Of a stretch of 64,000 nucleotides of DNA, positions 23,131 to 33,539 are shown piece after piece (positions within the stretch are counted from its first letter, which is position 1; each line of letters begins with the position of its first letter). The notes beneath the pieces were generated by a model. The model saw only the letters and a program-made list of their open reading frames with translations. It was not told the origin of the DNA and made no database searches. This DNA is from Epiperipatus broadwayi (taxonomy: Eukaryota; Onychophora; Udeonychophora; Euonychophora; Peripatidae). The position numbers and the translations under genes are program-made. The stretch covers positions 390,511 through 454,510 of the forward strand of contig JAQFVV010006309.1 in NCBI GenBank assembly GCA_028023455.1, written 5' to 3'.

Positions 23131-23684
23131 AATCTTTATATTTCTTATCGAGCTCTAAATTCAATTATTTATTCTAAGCGAAAAAATGTCTTCTTTTTTA
23201 AAAAAAAAAATCAACTCACTAATAAAAGAATAATTATCAGAAATCAAATTAAAATTAATTTTTTAGCGAACCCAAGAATGGATATTACTTGTAAATGCAA
23301 GACATTTTTAAAAGTCTTAAAATTCAATATATTTGGATTATTATTTATTTTTTAATACAATTATCACTTTAAAAGTTGAAGGATATTAGTCTATGGTTTG
23401 TACGACAATGTAAACTTATAATTACAGGAGTAATATAAAATTGTTTTGCATTCTGATTTCTAAGTGTAACACAATCCATTAAATATAACTGTTTGAGATT
23501 GAATACCTTGAAATTTTTAACAGTAACGAAGTGATTATGATAGACAGTCTATGCGTTATGACAAAAATTTATTAGTAGTTCATTTGAATTTATAACACTA
23601 TTGTGTCAGCAAGTATGACTGGGTAGCCCATAAATAAATATATACAATAAAAGACTCATTTAGGTAATCAGAATAGCGAATAGT
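23131..23684. other. No gene seen
   Basis: AT-rich. The 23133-23170 segment (TTTATATTTCTTATCGAGCTC) repeats 21680-21715 in direct orientation, marking the edge of the inverted Penelope pair. Nothing else recognised. Confidence 0.45.
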
Positions 23685-24130
23685 CTGCAACAACTCTACC
23701 TCTACAGTTTGCTAATGTTCAATTCCCTTGATCTACATTCAGGTTGGCTGCTACAAAATGGTTCACAGTGGGCTAGGTTTATGCATACCTTGGCCCCAGT
23801 CCAGTTTAGCTTCACATGAATGCTTCATAGTATAGCATTGCGACTGACCTTAAGCTCCTTACAGTTTCCATCTCTACAACAGTCTACCAGTAACTCCACT
23901 TGGAAACCGCTGGAAACTCAACTCTTTTTTCAGCTGCTATCCAGACTGTTTCCTCAGGCTAAGGTTTCTCAATCTCTGTGAGCCTATTCTGCTATGCCCA
24001 TGAACTACATTTCCACTGAGTGCTGGACCTTAACCGAAGCACTGATGTGAGATTCCCCCTACTGAAATTGAACAGGAAAGTCTACTGGAGATACACATGA
24101 ATAATGGCCTGACGTAGTTGTTAATACTCT
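23685..24130. other. GC-richer island of unknown origin
   Basis: About 450 bp clearly richer in G+C than both flanks, with CAG/CTG-rich sequence and balanced strands. All six frames are interrupted. It resembles a transposon or SINE-cluster remnant but I recognise no motif, terminal repeat or tail. Confidence 0.35.
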
Positions 24131-25499
24131 TTTTATAGCTTCCTGATAACTGCAACAATTAATTACATTGTCCAATAAGGTAAGATCTCTTATCTAGAAA
24201 TATTTGCAATCAGCAAATATTTCTCGGAATTGTCGATCGCCATTACGTTAATGCTTTAATTAAATTCCTCAGTTATCAGTGCGCGATCTAAAAACACTAA
24301 TATTAGTTTTCATTAGTTTTGGGCCAAAATTTATTGTTGCTACAAACATGCACATTACCCCCCCCCCCATAATAATAATATCCAATAAGGAATAAAATCT
24401 TTCTTTTTTTGAATTTTTTGAATCTAATGTTGACTAATAAACATTGATAAAATAAATAAGTTGCCATTGTAAAAAAACAAGTTATATCAATGAGAAATTC
24501 CAAGAACTGAGAATAGTAAGTTTAAGACTCAGCAAATCTTTATTAACTTAATGATTTATTCTTTCAAAAAAAATTGTAGCCATCTACCTGTTTAATAAAA
24601 TATTTTTTACTCTTGATAATGAGTTTTATTAAAAATGGCTGTATCAATCTTAAATGTTTTAGTTCTTTAACTATAAACATTTTCATGCCCTTAGCTACAA
24701 AAACTGGTCTCCATTTGCAAGGAGTTTAAATCAAGATAAGTTTCACATTTCATAAACCTATGTTAAGGAAAAATTAAAATACTTTTCCTATTATTTCTAA
24801 TCTTCCTTTACTATTATTACATTATTTTTGTCAACTTAATAAATAAGCCACCAAGATTGTCAATCTAGACAAATTGTAAGACAGATCATTTTAAGACCAC
24901 CTATTTTTTAAAGATCTTTTTTGCTTTCATGGTAGACGTGGAAATCTTTCAATTATAGATGCCTAAATGTATAGTTTTCGCTAAATAAAACTTTTGTCCC
25001 AAATTCAGTTTAAAATGATTAGTATTGATTCAATCACTTCATATAAAGATCACAATTAAGAATCCCAAAGCTTTTAAATATTCTTTTGACATTGCTTTCT
25101 CAGTGACAGGAGCTTGTATAAAAAAATTGGATGCAGAATTAATGTATGTGTAATGAAATGTGGTTGTATAAAACATAATTTTAACATCACAATTAGCTCA
25201 ACGATTTTTTTTGTAACTTTAGAGACTTGAGATAATTGAATTTTACATCAGTTTAAGTGACTAAAGACAGCAAGAACTACCTTTAGCCTTTAATGAATAA
25301 ACATATTAATTCTCAAAAAATCAAAAATACTTTTTGTCAGGTATTGTTTATTGGATTTTCATAAACAACTTTCATATCTGAAAATCATTTCATTATCCTC
25401 TCACATGTAAATCTTGATTAAAGACGACACACACACACATATATATACTTATACATGTGTAACTAATCAATACAGAATTTTAAATTATATGAAAACACT
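24131..25499. other. No gene seen
   Basis: AT-rich with a ten-base poly-C (24359-24368) followed by an ATA run, and a CA/TA microsatellite at 25427-25446. The minus-strand frame at 24303-24503 has no known motif. Confidence 0.5.
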
Positions 25500-26098
25500 G
25501 AAGTACCTATTTGAGTTAAAATTAAAATACTGCTTAACACTATCCTAGCAATTAAAAATAAAATAGAAATTCACATAACATTACAATACTAGCCAAAACA
25601 ACAAAATTTTTATCAAAATTCTAACACAATCATGGTTTCATCTATTAGCAAATAGGCCTTCTTGAGTGAAATTCAATTATACATGCAACATTTATATACA
25701 AAACAAAATAATCTCCCCATCATTCATCTCAACAACTAACTTTATTTAACATCAAAGAATGTCTTCATGAAATTGATGGCCTCAGATTCAAAAAATTTTA
25801 TCACCAGTTTCTTTTACGCTTTTTTTCAATTCATTTTTTTCATAAAAGATAATTTTTGCACTGTCAAATAATATTTTACGATATCTATTTTTAACTCTTC
25901 TCTTATGAACTTTAACTCTTTCATTAAGACTTAATTTACTCTGATCTATATAAATTTTATGATAATTGCAAGGTATCTTATAAACTACTCCAGGAATAGA
26001 TTTGCAATCAATTGATTGTTTTGAACTATTTAGTAATGAATTTAAATTTAAGCCTTTCTTCTAGGCCACATTCATACCACCCAATAAACAACTATTCT
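25500..26098 (-). mobile_element. Penelope-like element 2, inverted 3' end
   Basis: The minus strand of 26098-25760 encodes a Penelope-like GIY-YIG C-terminus with frameshifts: KSIPGVVYKIPC, then HKIYIDQSKLSLNERVKVHK, then FYEKNEL. It pairs as reverse complement with 26515-26960. Further 3' on the minus strand (25665-25540) lies a terminal block that recurs at 33755-33895. It has YID in place of YIG. Confidence 0.75.
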
Positions 26099-26129
26099 AA
26101 TAAATCAATTTACTAATTGATACCTAATT

Positions 26130-27000
26130 GAATTTGATAAGTTAAAATTTTTAGATTTAAGTTTTGATAAAGTTGATAGTGCTTTATTTTGTAGTCATTT
26201 TATTAAAGCAAAAAAATTAAAAAATATGATAAGGCCAGACAGTTATCAGCCTTCTACTTATAAGAAACTTTATTAAATTTTTGTTATAGGAATAGAAGAC
26301 TTAATAATTTTGAAAATAATAGTTATATTCAGAGGAGTTAATTTGCTTCTGACTATATTGAGTTAGAATATAATCATGAATTTATTAAAAACATTATATT
26401 TAATAAAAATATCTATAAATCAGTTAATAATAAAGATTTAATTGATAGTGTGAATAAAGAGTTTAATTTTTTGCCCTATAAGGCATCAATTAGTAAATTG
26501 ATTTATAAGAATAGTTTTTTATTAGGTTGTATGAATGTCGCTTGGAAGAAAGGCTTGAATTTAAATTCATTACTAAATAGTTCAAAACAGTCAATTGATT
26601 ACAAATCAATTCCTGGGGTGGTTTATAAGATACCTTATAGTGGTCATAAAATTTATGTAGATATGAGTAAATTAACTCTTAATGAAAGAGTTAACATTCA
26701 TAAGAATAGAGTTAAAATAGATATCATAACTCAGCTTTGTATATTCATGAACTGAATACAGATCACAAAATATTATTTGCCAATGCAGAAGTTATCCTTT
26801 ATGAAAAAAGTGAATTAAAAAGAGTAAAAAAAACCTGATGATAAAAAATTTTTTGAATCTAAGGTCATCAAACTCATGAAGACATCCATTGATATTAAAG
26901 GAAATTGATTATTGAAGTGAATGATGGAAAGACTGTTTTGTTTTGTATTGTGGGAGTACCATATGAGCCTCATCTAAAACAATTTGTGTTTCTTTGTGAA
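26130..27000 (+). mobile_element. Penelope-like element 2, 3' part
   Basis: Head-to-head partner of 25500-26098. The core open frame 26450-26755 is flanked by broken coding-like sequence. Upstream (26130-26450) the frame is lost but Lys/Asn-rich fragments remain. Downstream (26760-26880) it continues as LNTDHKILFANAEVI, matching the conserved tail of Penelope ORFs. A different family from the pair at 22 kb, judged by protein sequence. Confidence 0.7.
26450..26755 (+). pseudogene. Penelope-like GIY-YIG nuclease relic
   Basis: A 101-residue open piece: LGCMNVAWKKGLNLNSLL, then IPGVVYKIPYSGHKIYVDMS (GIY-YIG-like; the usual Cys pair and the YIG Gly are lost, here YVD), then LTLNERVNIHKNRVK, the helix that normally carries the conserved Arg. 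The inverted copy keeps the first Cys (KIPC), which shows that loss is secondary. No RT domain in the same frame. Confidence 0.7.
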
Positions 27001-27310
27001 TTTAACTGTGCCTATATTGAATCAACACATATAAATAACATACACCTTTCTTAAGCTTTTCATATATCAGTTATATACATAAACTAGTTAGTATTAAAAG
27101 AATAATTCTAAAAATGAATAATTCTAATTTGTTTATACACATACATAAATAAATGTTTTCAACTAAAAGTATTTTTTTTTATTAATCAAAACTTGACATT
27201 TGACAAAGCCTTAAGTCAACATTGCATTTTTATCAGTTGAAACAAAGGAAATAAACGTTTGGGGTTCATTACAAATTGTATATTTTAAACAATAGAGAGC
27301 GTGAGCATGA

Positions 27311-27503
27311 TTATTAAAAAATAGATGTGCCAATTGTTTTGACTGTCCAAGCTGCAAACATACTTTGTCTACATGTGCTACCAGTATCTCGGTGCCAGCA
27401 GCAGATGAATAATCTAAAGCTGTCACTAAAAAGATGTATTACCTGGCCTGTAGCTTTTGTCGTTGGACTTCTCGAGATGTGGGTATTCCAGATCAGTCAG
27501 TCG
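27311..27503 (+). pseudogene. DCTN4: Dynactin subunit 4 (p62) exon-like sequence with in-frame stop
   Basis: In dynactin, p62/DCTN4 sits in the pointed-end complex that supports dynein transport. The frame reads [19 protein letters not shown], then after a variable linker [19 protein letters not shown] and PDQSV. These are the conserved Cys-rich zinc-binding blocks of DCTN4. It ends at V-G|GTAAGA (donor GT 27504-27505), where the family continues with Ala-Ser-Gly-Gly-Trp, so it looks like a spliced exon. An in-frame TAA lies at 27410-27412, in the variable linker, and a TGA at 27308-27310 just upstream. An acceptor AG exists (27323-27324) but without a pyrimidine tract. No neighbouring DCTN4 exon was found in the window. 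A recent pseudogene or exon duplicate, or a sequence error in a live gene. Confidence 0.75.
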
Positions 27504-27846
27504 GTAAGATATAATCAGTGATTTATGTAAAAATTAGAAACTGATAACTTATATCAAATTTATTGCTATTCTATTTTTTTGGATAGTTCCATTTGGTACT
27601 TTCTGTTTTTTTTAAGTCTTTAATAATTTAGTTAAACAAATGATAATTAATTTACTTTAATGTATTAATTTTTAGGTTTCAGAAATTTGAATTAATAATT
27701 ATTTGAACAAAGTTTACATATTTATCAGATGCAATATTGATTATTAAGTCACCTTTTTTTTTACATTGATTTTCTTTCTTGATATGTGAATAATATGATC
27801 TTAAATCTTCAATCCAACTTACCATCTTTAATCTATATGCTAGATA

Positions 27847-28038
27847 GGTGCTAATTACATAGCCAGGCTTGGCCGCTTGATGGCGTTGTTGCCAATCAAA
27901 AATGATACAGTGCAATGTTACCGGGCTACAATTTTTAAAATACGGTGACTTATGGGGCCACATAAACAGCATTTGTAGGTGTTCTTGGCTAGAGAGAATG
28001 CCAGCAAGTGGCCGGGCCTGGCTATGTAATTAGTGCCA
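27847..28038. mobile_element. MITE with terminal inverted repeats and 7-bp target duplication
   Basis: Element of 192 bp. Left end GGTGCTAATTACATAGCCAG and right end CTGGCTATGTAATTAGTGCC are inverted repeats, continuing imperfectly inward (GGCTTGGCCGCTTG against AAGTGGCCGGGCC). CTAGATA flanks it on both sides (27840-27846 and 28039-28045), a likely target-site duplication. It is GC-richer than its surroundings and non-coding. A 7-8 bp duplication would suit a hAT-type DNA transposon, but the superfamily is not established. Confidence 0.75.
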
Positions 28039-28045
28039 CTAGATA

Positions 28046-28850
28046 TATTGGATAATTATTACAATATAGCAAAACAAAATATTACACAATCCAATGATGC
28101 TCATTTGTGAAGACTAGTAGTCAAAACTTAGTCTGGGGAATATAGTTTGTACTACTATTTGCTGACTATTGATCTCTTTTACTTTTTTAAATGGCACCAT
28201 AATAGAATCATATAGAGTGGATTGCTCCTCCTAATTGTTGTTATATGCTTCTATTTGTTGCTTCTCTCATAAGCATTATAATATTTATCTTTATTTAAAT
28301 ATATTTTATATAGAAATTAATAATAAAAAAAATATTCACAGTATTTAATTTTATAAATAATTGTCTTGATCTTGAGACAGATAAAGTCGAACACATGCTG
28401 ACCATGTAACATTTAATTAAAAATAAAGTATGTTTTCTTCTTACACATTTAATACATGTCAGGAACAGTGCATTTAAAAACTAGAACAAGAAACAAAATT
28501 ATTTTTGTCTTTGACCAATAGTGGAGATAAAACAAAATAGATGTTTAAATTCATGAACAGCAGTTATATATATCTGAATTTTCACATGAATTTGGCAAAA
28601 CTGAAGCCAAAAAGGAAAATTGCTAAAAAAATTATCCAGCAAAAAATATCTACATTATTATATAATTAAAGGAGCATTGCTATTTCAGCATAGAATTTTT
28701 TAGTAATAATTAAATCAAGCAATTAGCTATTATTTAATCCAGATGAATAAGACTTTGACATTAATATTAATTATGAATATAATTTTTCCATCTTACTTCA
28801 AACACTTTATATATTAATTTTTTTTATTGTGTATATACACATACACACAA
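28046..28850. other. No gene seen
   Basis: AT-rich with no open frame of note, RNA gene or recognised repeat. Confidence 0.5.
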
Positions 28851-28890
28851 TGTAATATTTCGACTATCCTGCTGTCTTCCTCAGAACTAT
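28850..28890 (-). ncRNA. Decayed hammerhead-like motif
   Basis: Minus strand: CTGAGGAAGACAGCAGG, then ATAGTCGAAATATTAC. This has the order CUGANGA-like box, short GAC/GUC stem, GAAA box that marks hammerhead ribozymes in Penelope-type terminal repeats, with the G8-region altered. Probably a relic of such a terminal repeat; not expected to cleave. Confidence 0.3.
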
Positions 28891-30040
28891 GATATAATAA
28901 CAAATAAAATAAATAAACAATATAATTAAAAATGTAATCAAAATTTAAAAAATAACACACACAAAAAAAAAAGATAATAGAACTAAAATAAATTAAATTT
29001 TATAAAATGGAATTAAAACCAAATAAAATAATCCAGATAATTTAAAATAAAATATATAACATTAAACTGAAATATAAAATAAATTACAGCAAAATGAAGG
29101 AAGTGGTAGACTTAGTGACGTTTTTGAAGAATATTATGGTTGTTTATCATAAAAATAGTTATGTAGTCAACTCATTCAATTTTATGAAAGTCTACATTTT
29201 ATTTGCGACATACTAACGTAGAAGAGTCACAACTTATTCCAAATGTGTTTTTTCTGCATTGTTATTTTTATTTATTATAGAATATTTTTTTATTTGTATA
29301 TATTGTTATTTAAGCAATACATTTACTTCTGATTAATATTTATAACTTTGTTTATTGCTTAAGCTTTAATCTTAATTGTGAAAGAATTTATTGTTTACAA
29401 TTTCATCTCAGTGCTATAAATTCATTTTACTAACAATACCTGTTTTTGATCAATAATTTTTATTGAAGAAATTTTTTTTTTGGAGTCACTCCTATCATAT
29501 AAAACTAAATTTGTAATCCATGAATTAATTAGGGACCCTTAATAAAAAAAAATTTAAATCATAATGTAGACTTGAAAGATCCAATAAACATTACATGATC
29601 ACCATTTCTTATGCTTGCTATGAAAAATTGCAATTACATTTATAAAACTGTACTATTTGCTGTGGTTCTCCAGATCATATAATATCATAGAAGGAAGCTC
29701 TGTAAAGTTAGAAATTTTTTTTTTTTTGAGGAAATATATCTTTCTTTAAAAAAAAATAATTTCCATTTAATGTTGACATTTAGAGATAGGGAATACAATG
29801 TTGGTAATAGTATTAATAATTCTGTTTAAATAAAATACCAAATGTGCCTTGCATGGGCACTTTTCATTGCAATTTAATATAATAAAATAAATTCTATTAT
29901 ATTGGATTGCGTTGGGGAGTGTTTGTGTAGGGTGTATATGGTATTTTATTTATATATGTAAATCAATGCAATATAGGATAATAAGTGGAAAGAAATTAAT
30001 TTTGTTTCCATAACATTATATGATCACCATTTCACATACT
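28891..30040. other. No gene seen
   Basis: Extremely A-rich (28900-29060) then AT-rich. No feature recognised. Confidence 0.5.
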
Positions 30041-30044
30041 GTTA

Positions 30045-30178
30045 ATAAGAATACCAAACTCCCCATACAGTAGTCTGGGGATGTTGGATGAGTAGGCTCT
30101 AGATAGGGATTTTATGCACAAACTTTCCTGAATCCATTGATTATGAAGGTTTGCACTAGGTGGCACTACAAAAGAATA
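30045..30178 (+). repeat. Diverged copy of the 32.4-kb palindrome repeat
   Basis: TAGTCTGGGGATGTTGGATG and the following AGTAGGC...AGATAGGGATTTTATGCACAA match the segment that follows the hammerhead-like motif at 33318-33366. The 5' part with the CTGATGA box is absent. Confidence 0.65.
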
Positions 30179-30179
30179 T

Positions 30180-30458
30180 ACATGTAAATGGAAAAATATG
30201 GGTGATTTATTTTGTAAATTATGTAAGGAAGGAATAGAAAATATTAGGCATTTGTTAATTAAATGTAAATGTTTGAAAACAGAAAGGGTACATATAATAA
30301 AGTTGTGGAAAAATAAATATGAAAAGAGTGATTATACAGAAAGTGAAATATTGGTTTTTATGCTGGGTTTGGGAAAAGATAAGGGGGATTTAGATATAAA
30401 GGTTATAGAGTTGACAAAGATTATGTTGTGGAAATGGGATAGAGCAGATTATGGGTAA
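30180..30458 (+). pseudogene. LINE-type C-terminal zinc region fragment
   Basis: An 86-residue frame with CKLCKEG and HLLIKCKCL, the CX2C...HX4C cluster found at the C-terminus of many LINE reverse transcriptases, followed by a Lys/Trp-rich tail ending in MLWKWDRADYG. There is no RT core upstream, where the diverged repeat of 30045-30178 sits. The sense strand is very C-poor (30361-30420 holds two C). Most likely the 3' remnant of a LINE family different from the 10-17 kb one; a host gene fragment is less likely. Confidence 0.45.
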
Positions 30459-31770
30459 ATTTAGAGTGGGGAATGTAAAATAAAGTGGCTAACAGGTTTA
30501 TCTGGGCATAATTGCTGAGATATTCTTGACTTCGTTTAAGGAGAAGCCATAATACATCACATCACATGCTTGCAGAAATTAATCCAGTATAAAAATGAAC
30601 TAATATTGCTATAACAATAATCTTCTATTTAGTTATCAAGGCAAGAACTACGTCTGTAAATTTAAATGTGTTCGAATTTAGAACACATTTAAGAAAAAAA
30701 AAGATTCACTATTTTTAAAACTGTCTTCAAGTAATTAATTTACTTACTTTTAATATTATAAAGAACTATAAAAAAATAATCATTGAAATTGACAAGGATA
30801 TAAGAGAAATCAACGTCTTCGAAATGAGTTTTCAAAATATATATTTAAGAAGACAAAAATTTACAAAGATGTTCTCTGGCTAGACAATTTATGCCAAGGA
30901 TTTCTGCTGATGTTTTAAACCTGAACATGTAAATTTATCCCTACTTAATGCCTAAAGTATAATCATCGTAATTCCCATTTAAAAAGTTGTCTTAATAATG
31001 GAATATTATATTGAAGAAGATTTTAAATATTTTACTACGCAAATATTTAAAAGAATGAATATTTGGATTACCTCTTTGAAGGATTATCAATGAACTTTAT
31101 CTTTCAACATTCATCATCATTTTATTTCGTCTAAGGAGGGATATACAACCATTATTCTTTCTCATCTTGGATTACTTCATTGTGTACTTTAAGAACTCTT
31201 AACCTTTATTTCCTTTGTGGATAACTATATTTACATGGAAAAATTACTTCGTATATTAAATTGGAGAACTGATAAGATGAACGGTTTATTTTTATTTATT
31301 TAATAAAATTTAGATGTTGATATTTTGATATATGCTCTGATAAAAGTGACGGCTGACTAAGGTAAAGTTTTTAAATTATTTCAATTTGGAAGTAAGTTTT
31401 ATTATATTCCAAATTGAATCTTACCTGACAGTTATCATAATTTCTTTTTAAACATACATAATTAATATAAGAATACATTCTATTATTAATCTAGCGTGAA
31501 TGGATGTTATCTTATATGACACAATACGTAGATTTATAATGTATGGCGGTATTATTTATTGTACACATGATTTTAAATTATATATATGTAAATAATTACA
31601 TTATGTTTTTTTTTAATGTTAAATAGTTTATTATTGTATATATAAGCAAAGATTATAATTCTAAATTTTAATATATTTCTATTATGGATTAAAATGTGTT
31701 AAACTTGATTTCAATATTAAACAGGTCTCGTTTGTTTATTTTATTTAGTCATTTTATAAAACCAATAATT
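30459..31770. other. No gene seen
   Basis: AT-rich, no convincing exon, RNA gene or repeat. Confidence 0.5.
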
Positions 31771-32370
31771 AATAGACAGGTATGAGCACAGACTTTCACA
31801 TAACCCACCACTCTCCACACTATCTCATAACACTGATACACTTGAACACACATATGTTGAAAAGATAAATAATCACCAATATACGTATTTCATGCTAAAC
31901 CAACAATCATCAGTTGGTCCAGATTACCATCTCTACACATATATGCTACAAGTGCTCAGATATATATTAAGATAGCAAATCCTCCTACTTTAATGGACAG
32001 GCTCCAATCTACTCCACACTCCAACTCTTCAATCGTCCATCCATTTAATGTTGGCCTCAGGGTGGTCTTTGAGCATTCCATCATCAGATTTTCAATTGGA
32101 TGGACGGTTGAAGAGTTGGAGTGTGGAGTAGATTGAAGCCTGTCCATTAAAGTAGGAGGATTTGCTATCTTAATATATATCAGAGCACTTGTAGCATATA
32201 TGTGTAGAGATGGTAATCTGGACCAACTGATGATTGCTGGTTTAGCATGAAATACTTATATTGGTGATTATTTATCTTTTCAACATATGTGTGTTCAAGT
32301 GTATCAATGTTATGAGATAGTGTGGAGAGTGGTGGGTCATGTGAAAGTCTGTGCTCATACCCTGTCTATT
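31771..32370. repeat. Large palindrome, about 275-bp arms
   Basis: Arms 31771-32046 and 32096-32370 are near-identical reverse complements around about 50 bp. For example GACAGGTATGAGCACAGACT mirrors AGTCTGTGCTCATACCCTGTC. Each arm contains the dispersed repeat also seen alone at 8821-9015, so this is two copies joined tail to tail or a fold-back element. On the plus strand the right arm has CTGATGATTGCTGG with a short hairpin and GAAA (32227-32252), a hammerhead-like arrangement. Confidence 0.88.
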
Positions 32371-32588
32371 ACATATATAGACACAGGTATATATAAGCCT
32401 GTGTATTTCAGCTAAAACCAATAATTATAAATATATTACATGATCACATTTCCTATACTAGCACATTAATTGTTGATAAACAGAGCAAAACTCTTCATAC
32501 AGTATTGCCACCTGTGCTAACCAGAGTAATCAATGGATGCCAGAAGGCTTGTGCATAAAATCCCTATCTAATGCCTACTCATCCAATA

Positions 32589-32632
32589 TCCCCAGACTAG
32601 TTTCTGGTTTGTGGCCTTCGTCAGTTAGGAGC
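32589..32632 (-). ncRNA. Hammerhead-like ribozyme motif (minus arm)
   Basis: Minus strand: CTGACGA (32625-32619), GGC...ACC stem II, GAAAC, TA, GTC ending at 32596. It is the mirrored copy of 33285-33326, with U7 changed to C (a tolerated position), a weakened stem II and one mismatch in stem I. Confidence 0.45.
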
Positions 32633-33284
32633 TTTGGATCTGAGAGCACTGCATCTAGATCTTAGGATCTAATGCAACCCTCTAGCAACCACTTTTTATC
32701 TCTACTTAACTACAAAACTATGAGAATGAAATTGAAAACACAAAAAATATTTTCAATCTAAGCTCAATAGCTTATATAGTCATATGGGTCTGAACTCAGT
32801 TCAGCACCCATACATTTTGGTGTCTTTGGCTCTTTTACAACCATAGCCACCACTATCCTATTAGGCAGGATATTGGATGAGTAGGCATTAGATAGGGATT
32901 TTATGCACAAGCCTTCTGGCAAACATTGATTACTCTAGTTAGCACAGGTGGCAATACTGTATGGAGAGTTTTGCTCTGTTTATCAACAATTAATGTGCTA
33001 GTATAGGAAATGTGATCATGTGATGCTTAATGGTTTAACACCAATCCTGTCTAATAGGATAGTGGTGGCTATGGTTGTAAAAGAGCCAAAGACACCAAAA
33101 TATATGGGTGCTGAACTGAGTTCAGACCCATATGACTATATAAGCTATTGAGCTTAGATTGAAAATATTTTTTGTGTTTTCAATTTCATTCTCATAGTTT
33201 TGTAGTTAAGTAGAGATAAAAGGTGGTTGCTAGAGGGTTGCATTAGATCCTAAGATCTAGATGCAGTGCTCTCAGATCCAAAGC

Positions 33285-33326
33285 TCCTCACTGATGAAGG
33301 CCACAAGCCAGAAACTAGTCTGGGGA
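33285..33326 (+). ncRNA. Hammerhead-like ribozyme motif (plus arm)
   Basis: All conserved hammerhead parts occur in order: TCCTCA (stem I, 33285-33290), CTGATGA (33291-33297), GGC/GCC stem II (33299-33301 with 33307-33309), GAAA (33311-33314), an AC/GT stem III of two base pairs with a TA loop, GTC (33318-33320) and TGGGGA (33321-33326), which pairs with TCCTCA (six pairs, one G-T). Predicted cleavage is after C33320. Very short stem III is typical of the type I hammerheads reported in Penelope-like elements and retrozymes. The stem II closing pair is A-A instead of G-C, so activity is uncertain. Confidence 0.55.
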
Positions 33327-33539
33327 TATTGGATGAGTAGGCATTAGATAGGGATTTTATGCACAAGCCCACAGGTGGCAATACTGTATGGAGAGTTTTG
33401 CTCTGTTTATCAACAATTATAAATATACATACTCACATATATATATATATATATATATTGAATCAACTTAGTGATTTAATATTTATAAAAATTTATATAT
33501 AGCTTATACTAAATTTATCATTACTATGGGATATTTGTG

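Larger units (their letters stand above)
32422..33426. repeat. Nested palindrome carrying hammerhead-like motifs
   Basis: Order on the plus strand: segment A (32422-32598), B (32599-32868), reversed A (32869-33025), reversed B (33045-33317), then a shortened reversed A (33318-33426). B and its mirror include CCATATGACTATATAAGC-type blocks and GGATCTAATGCAACCCTCTAG, nearly identical in both. Reversed A appears twice in direct orientation (ATTGGATGAGTAGGCATTAG at 32873 and 33329), the second with an internal deletion. So one unit A+B was copied in inverted orientation with an extra A. No ORF. Each A/B junction carries a hammerhead-like motif. Confidence 0.85.

Noticed and set aside
27211-27426. 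71-residue minus-strand frame with balanced composition
   Set aside because: It is antisense to the dynactin-4 exon, whose plus-strand frame matches a known family.
27327-27521. 64-residue plus-strand frame starting at 27327
   Set aside because: Out of frame with the dynactin-4 match that starts one base earlier; a shadow.
31956-32147. 63-residue minus-strand frame
   Set aside because: Crosses the centre of a palindrome; Met and stop positions follow from the symmetry.
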